Source: Pseudomonas sp. CFBP 13711 (GTDB taxonomy: Bacteria; Pseudomonadota; Gammaproteobacteria; Pseudomonadales; Pseudomonadaceae). Taken from it: a stretch of 64,000 nucleotides of DNA. Position numbers and translations under genes: made by a program. The first letter of the stretch is position 1. Every line of letters starts with the position of its first letter. The notes under the pieces were generated by a model. The model saw nothing but the letters and a program-made list of their open reading frames with translations. It searched no databases and had not been told where the DNA came from. The DNA is taken from NCBI RefSeq assembly GCF_014842265.1, contig NZ_JACYVI010000004.1, forward strand, positions 186,001-250,000. Reading direction: 5' to 3'. Shown here piece after piece: positions 1 to 9,017 of the stretch.

Positions 1-1130
1 ATGGAGCCGGCGATGTAACCGCCGAAATTCTGGATCGACCCCAGGGACGCCACGCGTTTGGTGTCGACCACGGTGTTGACCACCATCCACGCCGTGGCGC
101 TGGACAGGTTGATGCCGAACAGCGCCAGGCAGAGCAGGGCGACGCAACCGCTCAGGCCGGTGACGAAGGTCAGCGGCAGGGTGAACACGGCGGCAAACAC
201 CAGCCCGCCAATCACTGTGTATTTGCGGCTGTTTAGCACGCCGACGCCGCGCTTGACCAGCCGATCGCAGATGCGTCCGGCGGCGATGGTGCCGATCGCG
301 CCGAACACATAAGCGAACGACACCACCCAGGCGGTTTGATAGGGGTCGAGGCCGTGTTCGCGCTGGAAGTAGCCGGGCAACCAAGTCAGGTGCAGCCAGA
401 GCATGTAGATCACGCCCATGAAACCGAGGAACGTGCCCCAGGTGCTGCGGTGCTTGAACAGGTCCAGCCAGCTGGCGAAGAACGAAGCCTTCGGCGCAGC
501 ATCGGCCTGAACCACCTGAACGGTCGGTTCGCGTCCCTCGGCTGCCAGCTCCTTCAGGTACTGCGCACGGCTTTTGTAGAACATCAGCCAGCACAGCGAC
601 AGCACGATGCCGAGCACGCCGGTGATGATGAACATCCCGCGCCAACTGAAGTTGACCATGAACAACGTCAGCACCGGCGGCGCCAGGCACGGACCGATGC
701 ACGTTGCCGACCAGACGATGCCCGTCGGCGTGCCGCGCTCGTGCTCTTCGAACCACTCGTTGAGGGTTTTGGCGGCTGACGGAAACATCGGTGCTTCGCC
801 AATCCCCAGCAAAACGCGCAGGGCGAAGAAGCCGCTGAAGCTGTTGACGAAGCCCGACGCCGTCTGCGCGATAGACCACACCATCAGCGCGCCACCCAAT
901 GCGATCTTGCTGCCGAGCTTGTCGATGATCATGCCCATCGGCAACTGCGCGAAGGCATAGGCCAGCGAGAACGCCGACAACAGAATGCCCATCTCTGACG
1001 GGCTGATGAGCATGTCTTTCTGGATCGTCGTGTTGGCAATGGACAGCGCGCTGCGGTCCAGATAATTGACCACGCCGAACAGCATCAGAAAGACGATGGT
1101 GATCGTCTGATAGGTCTTGAGGGATTTCAT
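1..1130 (-). CDS. MFS transporter, sugar-acid (ACS family) type, 3' end outside window
   Basis: Reading the minus strand from the ATG at 1128-1130 gives an open frame to the window edge (about 376 residues), starting MKSLKTYQTITIVFLMLFGV and rich in hydrophobic segments. The stretch NYLDRSALSIANTTIQKDM and the following amphipathic loop are typical of anion:cation symporter (ACS) family MFS proteins such as glucarate/galactarate/hexuronate carriers. It lies downstream of a UxaA-family dehydratase on the same strand, separated by palindrome repeats, so a role in uptake of the sugar acid used by the neighbouring enzymes is inferred. The exact substrate cannot be read from sequence. The C-terminal transmembrane segments are outside the window. 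Confidence 0.85.
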   Translation of the reverse strand, partial: MKSLKTYQTITIVFLMLFGVVNYLDRSALSIANTTIQKDMLISPSEMGILLSAFSLAYAFAQLPMGMIIDKLGSKIALGGALMVWSIAQTASGFVNSFSGFFALRVLLGIGEAPMFPSAAKTLNEWFEEHERGTPTGIVWSATCIGPCLAPPVLTLFMVNFSWRGMFIITGVLGIVLSLCWLMFYKSRAQYLKELAAEGREPTVQVVQADAAPKASFFASWLDLFKHRSTWGTFLGFMGVIYMLWLHLTWLPGYFQREHGLDPYQTAWVVSFAYVFGAIGTIAAGRICDRLVKRGVGVLNSRKYTVIGGLVFAAVFTLPLTFVTGLSGCVALLCLALFGINLSSATAWMVVNTVVDTKRVASLGSIQNFGGYIAGS

Positions 1131-1174
1131 TGCGTACCTTTTTTATTGTTGTAAGGCTTGAAAGCTTTGCTCGT

Positions 1175-1399
1175 GTAGGACCGCCTTCAGCCGGGAAGGG
1201 GCCGGTTTGAGCACCCTCGATCTTGCGGTGTGACGCTTGAAAAGCTTCCCGGCTGAAGCCGGTCCTACCAGGCGAACGCAGTCCAGCAGGCGAACGCATT
1301 TCCCTGTGGGACCGGCTTCAGCCGGGAAGGGGCCGGTGTGGGCACCATCCATATTACGGTGTGACGTTTGAAAAGCTTCCCGGCTGAAGCCGGTCCCAC
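1175..1399. repeat. REP family B palindromes, two tandem doublets
   Basis: Two tandem units (about 1175-1268 and 1306-1399). Each has an outer arm containing GGACCGGCTTCAGCCGGGAAG (first copy has one mismatch) and, about 50 bp on, its inverted partner CTTCCCGGCTGAAGCCGG. The space between is similar in both units and contains GCGGTGTGACG or ACGGTGTGACG. This fills the 295-bp gap between the dehydratase and transporter genes. Such doublets are typical Pseudomonas REP/BIME elements. Confidence 0.85.
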
Positions 1400-1425
1400 G
1401 AAGAGCGTCGATTGCTCGACAGACC

Positions 1426-2979
1426 TCAGGTCACCGCACCGATGTGCCACGGAACAAACTCGTTTTGCCCATAACCGTGCTGCTCGCTTTTGCTGCGGGC
1501 GCCGGAGGCGATGTCCAGCATCATCTGGAGCACATACGCGCCGCGTTCTTCAATCGTCGCGGTGCCGTCGGCGATGCCGCCACAATTGACGTCCATGTCC
1601 TCCTGCTGAAATTCGAACACGCGGTTATTGGTCGCCAGCTTGATCGACGGCGTCGGCGCGCAACCGTACGCAGAACCGCGACCGGTGGTGAACGCGATCA
1701 GATTAGCGCCGCCGGCCACTTGCCCCGTGGCAGAGACCGGGTCGTAGCCGGGGGTGTCCATGAACACCAGGCCTTGGGCGCTAACGGCTTCGGCGTATTC
1801 ATACACGCCCATCAGGTTGGTCGAGCCGGCCTTGGCCACGGCGCCTAAGGATTTCTCCAGAATGGTCGTCAGCCCGCCCGCCTTGTTGCCGGCGGAGGGG
1901 TTGTTGTTCAGCTCGGCGTTCATGCGCTGGCAGTAATCCTCCCACCAGTGAATCCGCTGGACGAGCTTCTCGCCGATGGCCTGACTGGCCGCCCGCCGCG
2001 TCAGCAAATGCTCGGCGCCATAGATTTCCGGGGTCTCCGACAGAATCGCCGTACCGCCCGCCGCCACCAGCCGGTCCACCGCATTGCCCAGCGCCGGGTT
2101 GGCGGTGATGCCGGAATAGCCGTCGGAGCCGCCACATTGCAGACCGACGATCAAGTGCCGAGCGCTGACGGTTTCCCGGGTGATCCGGTTGGCCTGGGGC
2201 AGCAGCGATTGCACCTGGGCGATGCCGCTGGCGATGGTCTTCGACGTGCCGCCGGTACCCTGAATGGTGAATGCGCGCAGTTGGTCACTGGCTTTCAGGC
2301 CCTGGCTGTCGAGCATGTCCTGAATCTGATTGGTCTCGCAGCCCAGGCCCACCACCAGCACCGCCGCAAAGTTCGGGTGCACGGCGTAGCCCGCGAGGGT
2401 GCGACGCAGCAGGTCGATGGCCTCGCCTTTGGAATCGATGGCGCAACCGGAGCCGTGGGTCAGCGCGACCACGCCGTCTATGTTGGGGTAGTCCGCGAGG
2501 GCTTCCGGGAAAATATCGCGACGAAAGCGGTCGGCGATGGCCCGGGCCACGGTGGCCGAGCAGTTCACCGAGGTGAGAATGCCGATGTAGTTGCGCGTCG
2601 CCACACGGCCGTCGGCGCGCACGATGCCTTGAAAGAACGCCTCGGTTTTCGGCGTCTCGTGGGCGTCGACGCCAAAGGCGTAGTCACGGGAGAAGTCGCC
2701 CATCTCGACGTTGTGCACATGCACGTGCTGCCCGGCCTCGATGGGCTGTGAAGCGAAGCCGATGATCTGGCCGTAACGCCGCAGCGGCTGACCCTGCTCG
2801 ACCCGGACCGCCGCGACCTTGTGCCCGGAAGGAATCGGCTGCGAGACCGTGACGTTTTCTTCGTCCAGGTGCGTGCCTTCGTTCAGCGCCTGGCGAGCGA
2901 TCAGCACGTTATCGAGGGGGTTCAGGCGGATGAACAGCGCGCTGCTGTCGAACGCGGCGGTTTTGGCAATGAGTTCCAT
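1426..2979 (-). CDS. UxaA-family sugar-acid dehydratase (altronate/galactarate dehydratase-like)
   Basis: About 517 residues, close to UxaA/GarD proteins. An N-terminal SAF-like region (roughly residues 8-90, with PSGHKVAAVRVEQG and GQHVHVHN) precedes the catalytic region with THGSGCAID, VVGLGCETNQ, LQCGGSDGYSGITANP, NPSAGNKAGGLTTILEKSLG and FTTGRGSAYG, all family hallmarks. The family dehydrates aldonic or aldaric acids to 2-keto-3-deoxy acids, usually with Fe2+. An upstream in-frame ATG at 3015 exists, but the ATG at 2977-2979 is preceded by GAGAGG at good spacing and is preferred. The neighbours (LysR, L-fuconate dehydratase, MFS carrier) support sugar-acid catabolism. Galactarate, altronate or another acid cannot be distinguished here. 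Confidence 0.88.
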   Translation of the reverse strand: MELIAKTAAFDSSALFIRLNPLDNVLIARQALNEGTHLDEENVTVSQPIPSGHKVAAVRVEQGQPLRRYGQIIGFASQPIEAGQHVHVHNVEMGDFSRDYAFGVDAHETPKTEAFFQGIVRADGRVATRNYIGILTSVNCSATVARAIADRFRRDIFPEALADYPNIDGVVALTHGSGCAIDSKGEAIDLLRRTLAGYAVHPNFAAVLVVGLGCETNQIQDMLDSQGLKASDQLRAFTIQGTGGTSKTIASGIAQVQSLLPQANRITRETVSARHLIVGLQCGGSDGYSGITANPALGNAVDRLVAAGGTAILSETPEIYGAEHLLTRRAASQAIGEKLVQRIHWWEDYCQRMNAELNNNPSAGNKAGGLTTILEKSLGAVAKAGSTNLMGVYEYAEAVSAQGLVFMDTPGYDPVSATGQVAGGANLIAFTTGRGSAYGCAPTPSIKLATNNRVFEFQQEDMDVNCGGIADGTATIEERGAYVLQMMLDIASGARSKSEQHGYGQNEFVPWHIGAVT

Positions 2980-3175
2980 GCGGCCTCTCATGACGGTGGC
3001 GGCCTGCGTCAGCAATGCGAGGCGACGGCTCCTCGTGGGAAGCGCACCGTGGCTGGCCGGTTATTGTTATTCACGACGTACACGACGCCGCTTCATAAGC
3101 GCGGACGTTGTTGGCCGATTTTCAGCCACTCTATGAAGCCAGCGGGTAATTTCCCAATGAAAGGTTTCGATTACG

Positions 3176-3194
3176 CGATAACGCAGGGTTATCG
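3176..3194. promoter_or_regulatory. Candidate LysR-type operator (ATAAC-N5-GTTAT)
   Basis: The sequence CGATAAC-gcagg-GTTATCG is a perfect 7-bp inverted repeat with a 5-bp spacer and fits the LysR-type T-N11-A rule (T at 3179, A at 3191). It lies about 200 bp upstream of the dehydratase start and just after the stop codon of the LysR gene. It could alternatively be a weak terminator stem for lysR, but there is no T tract. Confidence 0.5.
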
Positions 3195-3196
3195 AT

Positions 3197-4150
3197 TCAT
3201 GCCGCTATCGGAGACTTTAGAAATGTCAGCAGTGCCTTCACCGCTGCCGACATCGGTCGGGCTTTCGACGTCATCAGCCCAAGATTGGCCATGCTCAGCG
3301 GCAGCTCGACCGGCAGGATGGCGATCATGCCGTAACGTGCGTAATGCTCGGCGACGTCATTGGGCACCACGGCGACCATGTCCGAGGATTCAAGCATCGA
3401 GGTGGTGGCCAGAATCGAGCGGGTTTCGATGATGTCCAGCGGCTCAATCAATTGCGCCGCCTGCAACGCGTTTTCAACCTGGCGCCGCATGGGGCTGCCG
3501 ATGGGGTGGAGGATCCAGGTTAGTGGCGCCAGCTCCGTCAGGGTCAAGCCGCTGTGGTCGACCAGCGGGTGCCCCGGCCGGGCGATGATGCGCATGCGTT
3601 CGCCCTGTTCGAACAGCTGAATGTCGAGGCTCTGGCCGTCGAGCTGATCGGGCAGCCGGCCCAGCACCACATCGAAATCGCCACGAATCAGCGCTGGCAG
3701 CAGCTCATCGCTGGTGCCGACTTCCAGGGCGATGCGCACTTTCGGGTGCGCGGTCTTGAACGCCAGCACGCCGCGGGTCAGCAGCGTCGGCACCGGGCCC
3801 ATGACCGTGCCGATGCGCACCATCCCCGTCGCCCCTCGTGCCAGCTCGGCCAACTGCGCTTCGGCGTATTCGAATTCATGCAGCGCGCCCTGGGCGTAGC
3901 GAATCATCACCTCGCCGAACAGCGTCGGCTGCATGCCGCGCGGCAAGCGCTCGAACAGCTGCACGCCGAGGCGTTCTTCCAGCTGTTGCAACAACAGGCT
4001 GGCGGCAGGCTGGGTGGTGTGAATGGCAGCGGCGGCCTTGCGCAGATTGCCCAGTTCGCCCAACGCGTTGAGCAATGCGATCTGCCGGCTGGACATTTTC
4101 AGCATCGGGAAGGTGCCAGGCAGACCGGCGGAGGGTGACGTGTCTGACAT
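3197..4150 (-). CDS. LysR-family transcriptional regulator
   Basis: 317 residues. An N-terminal winged helix-turn-helix (about residues 19-78, MSSRQIALLNALGELGNLRK then TTQPAASLLLQQLEERLG) is followed by a periplasmic-binding-protein-like effector domain. The pattern resembles the GbpR/CbbR-like group that often controls sugar-acid genes. The gene lies between the UxaA-family dehydratase (same strand, downstream) and L-fuconate dehydratase (divergent), so it is the likely local regulator of both. An LTTR-like box sits at 3176-3194. The effector is unknown. Confidence 0.9.
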   Translation of the reverse strand: MSDTSPSAGLPGTFPMLKMSSRQIALLNALGELGNLRKAAAAIHTTQPAASLLLQQLEERLGVQLFERLPRGMQPTLFGEVMIRYAQGALHEFEYAEAQLAELARGATGMVRIGTVMGPVPTLLTRGVLAFKTAHPKVRIALEVGTSDELLPALIRGDFDVVLGRLPDQLDGQSLDIQLFEQGERMRIIARPGHPLVDHSGLTLTELAPLTWILHPIGSPMRRQVENALQAAQLIEPLDIIETRSILATTSMLESSDMVAVVPNDVAEHYARYGMIAILPVELPLSMANLGLMTSKARPMSAAVKALLTFLKSPIAA

Positions 4151-4223
4151 ATCGGATTTGGTATCGATGATTAGGATTTGGCGATTATGCCTGTATCGCG
4201 GTTCGGCCTACAGTCGGCTATGA

Positions 4224-4331
4224 CTGTAGGAGTGAGCTTGCTCGCGATTGCGATTGATCAGGTACTGAAGCGTTGACTGGCACGCTGCAATCGCGAGCCA
4301 GGTGGAACGCCACCCCGGTCACTCCTACAGG
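4224..4331. repeat. REP family A palindrome doublet
   Basis: Outer arms TGTAGGAGTGAGCTTGCTCG and CGGTCACTCCTACA face each other across about 80 bp. The right inner arm is degenerate (GAGCCAGGTGGAACGCCACC). It occupies the divergent lysR/fucD intergenic region just upstream of the L-fuconate dehydratase start. Confidence 0.75.
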
Positions 4332-4362
4332 TATGCATTGCCACAAACAATAAGAGCCCACT

Positions 4363-5676
4363 ATGCAGATCACGTCCATTTCCGTCCGCGACATCCGCTT
4401 CCCCACCTCCCTGTCCCTCGACGGCTCCGACGCGATGAACAGCGCGCCGGACTATTCCGCCGCCTATGTCGTGCTGCACACCGATTCGTCCGACGGGCTG
4501 GAGGGCCATGGCCTGACGTTCACCATCGGCCGTGGCAACGAAATCTGCGCGGCAGCGATTCACTCCCTGGCGCCCTGCGTGGTGGGGCTGAGCCTGGAAT
4601 CGATCACTGCGGACATGGGCGCCTTCTGGCACAGCATCACCGCAGGCGACAGCCAGTTGCGCTGGCTGGGGCCGGAAAAAGGCGTGATCCATCTGGCCAC
4701 CGCCGCGCTGGTCAATGCGGTGTGGGACCTGTGGGCCAAGGCCGAGGGCAGCCCGGTCTGGAAGCTGCTGGCCGACATGACCCCCGAGCAGCTGGTTAAG
4801 TGCCTGGACTTCAGCTACGTCACCGACGCCATCACCCCGGAAGAAGCCATCGCCTTGCTCCGTCGGCAAGTGCCGGGCAAAGCGAAGCGCGAGGCGCAGA
4901 TGCGGGAGGAGGGCTATCCCGGCTACACCACCGCGCCGGGCTGGCTGGGTTATTCGGAAGAGAAGATGCGCCGTCTCGCCCGCGAAGCCGTGGCCGAGGG
5001 CTGGACCCACATCAAGCAGAAGATCGGCTCGGACATCGAAGAAGACATGCGCCGCGCCGCGATCCTGCGGGACGAACTGGGCTGGGAGCGCACGCTGATG
5101 ATGGACGCCAATCAGGTCTGGAGCGTCGAGCAATCGATCAGCAACATGCGCCGGCTGGCGGCGTTCGAGCCTTGGTGGATCGAAGAGCCGACCCACCCCG
5201 ATGACATCCTCGGCCACGCGACGATCCGTCAGCGCATCGCGCCGATTGGCGTGGCGACCGGCGAGCATTGCCACAACCGGGTGATGTTCAAACAGATGTT
5301 CCAGGCCGGCGCTCTGGATTTCTGCCAGCTCGACGCGGCCCGGCTGGGCGGGCTGAACGAAGTGCTGATCGTGCTGCTGATGGCGGCCAAATTCGACATC
5401 CCGGTATGCCCCCACGGCGGCGGCGTCGGGTTGTGCGAATACGTGCAGAATATTTCGATGTTCGATTACATCGCCGTATCGGGCTCCCTGGACAAACGCG
5501 TGCTGGAATACGTCGATCACCTGCACGAGCATTTCCTTGATCCGGTGGTCATCCGCCGCGGCCGCTACATGCCGCCGCAACGGCCGGGGTACAGCATCGA
5601 AATGCACGCCGAAACGCTGGAGCGGTATCAGTATCCCGATGGCGCAGTGTGGGTGGAGCTGGCTGCCAACAGATGA
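4363..5676 (+). CDS. fucD: L-fuconate dehydratase (enolase superfamily)
   Basis: 437 residues, the usual length for bacterial L-fuconate dehydratase and its ENOSF1 relatives. Enolase-superfamily catalytic elements are visible: the lysine motif HIKQKIGSD, metal ligands in MMDANQVWS, WIEEPTHPDD and GVATGEHCHN, and the general base region VCPHGGGVGL. It converts L-fuconate to 2-keto-3-deoxy-L-fuconate in the non-phosphorylating L-fucose route. It is divergent from the LysR gene and probably controlled by it. No other obvious fucose-pathway gene is present in the window, so the assignment rests on the protein itself. The ATG at 4363 follows AAGAGCCCACT. Confidence 0.9.
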   Translation: MQITSISVRDIRFPTSLSLDGSDAMNSAPDYSAAYVVLHTDSSDGLEGHGLTFTIGRGNEICAAAIHSLAPCVVGLSLESITADMGAFWHSITAGDSQLRWLGPEKGVIHLATAALVNAVWDLWAKAEGSPVWKLLADMTPEQLVKCLDFSYVTDAITPEEAIALLRRQVPGKAKREAQMREEGYPGYTTAPGWLGYSEEKMRRLAREAVAEGWTHIKQKIGSDIEEDMRRAAILRDELGWERTLMMDANQVWSVEQSISNMRRLAAFEPWWIEEPTHPDDILGHATIRQRIAPIGVATGEHCHNRVMFKQMFQAGALDFCQLDAARLGGLNEVLIVLLMAAKFDIPVCPHGGGVGLCEYVQNISMFDYIAVSGSLDKRVLEYVDHLHEHFLDPVVIRRGRYMPPQRPGYSIEMHAETLERYQYPDGAVWVELAANR

Positions 5677-5739
5677 TTTAAATGTTGGTCACTCCGTCTC
5701 ACGGATGCTGCACGGTGGCGCAGCAAACATAGACCCTGG

Positions 5740-6132
5740 GGGAGTGAGCTTGCTCACGAAGACTGCGTTTCAACCGCTGAAGATTTAGCGGATGTACTGG
5801 CCCCTTCGTGAGCAAGGTGGAGCGCCACCCCGGTCACTCCCACAGTTCATCACTTGCCGCTGGATATTGTGCGATCGATGCAAAATCCTGTGGGAGTGAG
5901 CTTGCTCGCGAAAGCGGCGTTCCAGTCACAGAAGATGCAACGGCTGTACCGGCCCTTTCGTGAGCAAGCTCACTCCCACACGTTCATCACTTGCCGCTGG
6001 GTATTGTGCGATAGATGCAAATCCAGTGGGAGTGAGCTTGCTCACGAAGACTGCGTTTCAACCGCTGAAGATTTAGCGGATGTACTGGCCCCTTCGTGAG
6101 CAAGGTGGAGCGCCACCCCGGTCACTCCCACA
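5740..6132. repeat. Three REP family A doublets with an exact 105-bp duplication
   Basis: The 603-bp gap after fucD contains three doublets (5740-5844, about 5889-5980 and 6028-6132), each with GTGGGAGTGAGCTTGCTC-type arms facing TTCGTGAGCAAG arms. The first and third are identical over 105 bp. The segments between doublets (about 5846-5884 and 5982-6020) are also near-identical, both starting TTCATCACTTGCCGCTGG, which points to recent tandem duplication. No gene is seen in the gap. Confidence 0.9.
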
Positions 6133-6279
6133 AGTCCATCGTCTCCCTGTCTATCGGCGCATGGCCCTATTTGAGAAACCCCGCGCTGCGCCAACAGACA
6201 CCCCCATGTCGCTGTGGACACGGGCCTTTCCCGGGCATGACCGGTATGATCCGTCGCATCTACCCGACTACGGTGCGAC

Positions 6280-6708
6280 ATGAACTCCTCCGAGCCCGGC
6301 AACGTCATCCCTCCCGCCCATGCCCCTGTCACGCCGCCGGAGCGTGATCGGCTCTCGGCTTCGCTGCTCGGTGGCGGCTGCGAGCCTGACCCGCGCTTCA
6401 CCCTCGCCAACGAACGCACCTTTCTCGCCTGGATCCGCACGGCATTGGCGTTTCTCGCCGGTGGCATCGCGGTCGAAGCCTTCACCAGCGACGTGTTCAG
6501 CCCCGGCCTGCGTCGGGCCGTGGCCCTGTCGTTGCTGGTGCTGGCCTTGTTGGTGAGCGCCAGTGCCTGCGTGCGCTGGCTGAAAGTCGAGCGGGCGATG
6601 CGTCAACGCAAGCCGCTGCCGTTGCCAGTGCTGGTGCCGATTCTGTCGTTGGGCGGCGCGTTGGTGGCGGCGGGGCTGATCGTCTTTCTGATTTACGGCG
6701 CGTCGTGA
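6280..6708 (+). CDS. DUF202 (YidH-like) inner-membrane protein
   Basis: 142 residues with the family signature PRFTLANERTFLAWIRTALA near residue 38, followed by about three hydrophobic segments (ALAFLAGGIAVEAF, AVALSLLVLALLVSASACV, LVPILSLGGALVAAGLIVFL). This matches the DUF202/YidH family of small inner-membrane proteins, whose biochemical role is not established. The stop overlaps the GTG start of a second DUF202 gene (GTGA), so the two are translationally coupled. The basic loop between membrane segments suggests cytoplasmic exposure there. Confidence 0.88.
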   Translation: MNSSEPGNVIPPAHAPVTPPERDRLSASLLGGGCEPDPRFTLANERTFLAWIRTALAFLAGGIAVEAFTSDVFSPGLRRAVALSLLVLALLVSASACVRWLKVERAMRQRKPLPLPVLVPILSLGGALVAAGLIVFLIYGAS

Positions 6709-7055
6709 ACCGGCGCGGACATGCCGTATCGTCGACGCCCTTGCGCCACGACGATCCCGGCCTGCAACCCGAACGCACACTGCTGGCCTGGCGCCGCACG
6801 CTGCTGACGTTGATCGGCGTGTGCCTGTTGTTCCTGCGCTGGATTCCGCCGTTTGGGTGGGTGGCCCTGCTGCCGGTCATCCTTTCCCTGATCGCGGGCA
6901 TCCTGATCCAGATCGGCCTCAACGCCCGCTACCGCAAAAGCGCCCGAGGGATGACTCAAGAGCGCATCCCACCGCCGTTGCGTGAGGTGGTGGTGCTGGG
7001 TTGTACGGTGATGGTGTTGAGTCTGGTGGGGATTGTTGCGGTGGTGTCTGGCTGA
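6705..7055 (+). CDS. Second DUF202 inner-membrane protein, coupled to the first
   Basis: 116 residues starting at GTG 6705-6707, which overlaps the previous stop codon. The short signature GLQPERTLLAWRRTLLTLIG corresponds to the DUF202 core, followed by two further hydrophobic segments. Pairs of DUF202 genes in this arrangement (YidH-like then YidG-like) are common in proteobacteria and suggest a heteromeric membrane complex, which is inference. No separate ribosome-binding site is obvious, consistent with coupled translation. Confidence 0.85.
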   Translation: MNRRGHAVSSTPLRHDDPGLQPERTLLAWRRTLLTLIGVCLLFLRWIPPFGWVALLPVILSLIAGILIQIGLNARYRKSARGMTQERIPPPLREVVVLGCTVMVLSLVGIVAVVSG

Positions 7056-7185
7056 AGAAGGGCATGGGTCTAATGAAATCCCTGTAGGAGCGATCGGAGT
7101 GGCGCCCTACCTTGCCCGCAAAATCAGGTCTGTCAGTGACCTGTCAGTTGTCTGACACGCCGCAATCTCTCAGCTGACTCGATCC

Positions 7186-7332
7186 CTGTGGGAGTGAGCT
7201 TGCTCACGAAGACGGCATTTCAGCCGCTGAAGATCTTGCGGACGTTCCTGCCCCTTCGCGAGCAAGCTCGCTCCCACAGGTTTTGCGTCAGCCGTAGGAT
7301 CGAGTGGGACCGGCTTCAGCCGGGAAGGGGCC
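7186..7332. repeat. REP family A doublet followed by a single family B arm
   Basis: A full family A doublet (7186-7280, outer arms CTGTGGGAGTGAGCTTGCTC and GAGCAAGCTCGCTCCCACAG) is followed by one family B arm (7307-7332, GTGGGACCGGCTTCAGCCGG). It lies between the converging DUF202 and gamma-glutamyltransferase genes. A partial TGTAGGAGCGATCGG copy precedes it at about 7083. Confidence 0.8.
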
Positions 7333-7352
7333 TCCACCAAATCCCTGTCAGA

Positions 7353-8948
7353 TCAATACGCCGCCACCAACCCATCTTTCCTCGGATCGGTCCCGCCCAC
7401 ATACCCATGGGCCGTGCGCTGGATGATCTGTGCGCCGCCGAAGGCAAACACGCCGCTCGGGTCTTCAACCTCCACGTCATGACCCTTGGCGCGCAGCGCT
7501 TCAATCACCTGCGGATCAAACGACCGCTCCACCGCAACCTTAAGGCCGGACTCGATGCGCCAGCGCGGCGCGTCGGCGGCGGCTTGGGGGTTCTGCTTGT
7601 AGCGCAGAATGCGCAGCATCATCTGCAAATGCCCCTGGGCTTGCATCGGCCCGCCCATCAGGCCGAAGGACATCAACGGCGTGCCGTCGGCGTTCATCAC
7701 GAAGCCCGGAATGATGGTGTGAAACGGCCGCTTGCCCGGTGCCACGGTGTTGACGTGATTAGGGTCCAGGGTAAAACCCGCACCGCGATTCTGCAGGCTG
7801 ATGCCCGTGCCCGGCACCACCACACCGGAACCGAAACCCATGTAGTTCGACTGGATGAACGAGACCATCATGCCGCTCTCGTCCGCCGCCGACAGGTACA
7901 CCGTGCCGCCGGCCTTGGGCGCGCCATGCAGCGGGTCTTGCGCCTGTTCGCCGACCAATGCCGCGCGGTCGCGAAGGTAGGCTGGGTCGAGCATGTGTTC
8001 AGCGGCGACGCGCATGTGATCGTTGTCGGTGACGTGCTGGTTGAGGTCGGCCAGCGCCAGTTTCATCGCTTCCAGCACAGGGTGCACGGTCTCGACGCTG
8101 TCCACCGGCTGCTCACCCACGCCCAGCGCTTCCATTATTCCAAGGCCCGCCAGCGTGGCGATGCCCTGGCCGTTCGGCGGCAGTTCGTGAACCACGGCGC
8201 CGGCGTACGGCACCGACAAGGTGTCGATCCAGTCCACCCGGTGGTTCGCCAGATCCTCAAGGCTCATGACGCTGCCATTGGCGTTAGCGTGAGTGATCAT
8301 CGCCTGAGCCAGTTCGCCGCGATAGAACGCTTCGCCCTTGGTCTGAGCAATTAGCTCCAGGGTTTTCGCGTGATCCTTCAGCGTGACTTTCTCGCCGGCC
8401 TTTGGCGCTTTGCCGCCTTGCAGGAAGCACTCGGCAAAGCCCGGTTGATCCTTCAGCAGCCCGGCGCCGCGCCGCCACAGTTCGGCAATGATCGGCGTGA
8501 CCTGATAACCGTCCCGCGCATAGCCGATGGCGGCTGCGGCAAGGGTGGCGAAGGGCAGCTTGCCGTAGCGCTCGGACAACGCGACCCAGGCCGACACTGC
8601 TCCCGGCACCGTCACCGAGGCCCAGCCGCGCTGGGGCATTTCCTGCTGACCGGCAAAATGCTCCGGCGTCCAGGCGTTCGGCGAGCGGCCCGAGGCGTTC
8701 AGGCCCTGCAGCGTCTTGCCGTCCCAGACGATGGCAAAGGCGTCGCTGCCGATGCCGCACCCGGTGGGTTCGACAACGGTCAGCACCATGGCGGCGGCGA
8801 TGGCGGCATCAACGGCGTTGCCGCCCTGACGCAGCATGTCCAGCCCGGCCTGTGCGGCCAGCGGTTGCGAGCAGGCGACCATGTTGTTGCCCATCACCGG
8901 GGAGCGGGCGGACGCGTAGGGTTGGCTGTAATCCAGATCATCGAACAT
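7353..8948 (-). CDS. Gamma-glutamyltransferase-family hydrolase (Ntn hydrolase)
   Basis: 531 residues. The N-terminal motif MVACSQPLAAQAGLDMLRQG with GGNAVDAAIAAAMVLTVVEP, and the cleavage region KAGGTVYLSAADESGMMVS (probable nucleophile threonine at about residue 349), identify a gamma-glutamyltransferase-like Ntn hydrolase that self-cleaves before that threonine. No signal peptide is visible, so this looks like the cytoplasmic YwrD-like branch rather than periplasmic Ggt. It is the last gene of an ABC peptide importer operon (69 bp after the DppC-like permease), which suggests it hydrolyses an imported gamma-glutamyl compound such as glutathione. The substrate is not proven. Confidence 0.88.
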   Translation of the reverse strand: MFDDLDYSQPYASARSPVMGNNMVACSQPLAAQAGLDMLRQGGNAVDAAIAAAMVLTVVEPTGCGIGSDAFAIVWDGKTLQGLNASGRSPNAWTPEHFAGQQEMPQRGWASVTVPGAVSAWVALSERYGKLPFATLAAAAIGYARDGYQVTPIIAELWRRGAGLLKDQPGFAECFLQGGKAPKAGEKVTLKDHAKTLELIAQTKGEAFYRGELAQAMITHANANGSVMSLEDLANHRVDWIDTLSVPYAGAVVHELPPNGQGIATLAGLGIMEALGVGEQPVDSVETVHPVLEAMKLALADLNQHVTDNDHMRVAAEHMLDPAYLRDRAALVGEQAQDPLHGAPKAGGTVYLSAADESGMMVSFIQSNYMGFGSGVVVPGTGISLQNRGAGFTLDPNHVNTVAPGKRPFHTIIPGFVMNADGTPLMSFGLMGGPMQAQGHLQMMLRILRYKQNPQAAADAPRWRIESGLKVAVERSFDPQVIEALRAKGHDVEVEDPSGVFAFGGAQIIQRTAHGYVGGTDPRKDGLVAAY

Positions 8949-9017
8949 GCAGTCGTTCTCTTCTTGGCAGTTGATTGGTTATCGAGGCGCAGCTTCGAGC
9001 CCTTTGGCATACATCCG

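Noticed and set aside
5740..6132. Repeat array as a possible CRISPR
   Set aside because: The copies are inverted doublets of about 100 bp with near-identical spacers and no cas genes, unlike short direct repeats with unique spacers.
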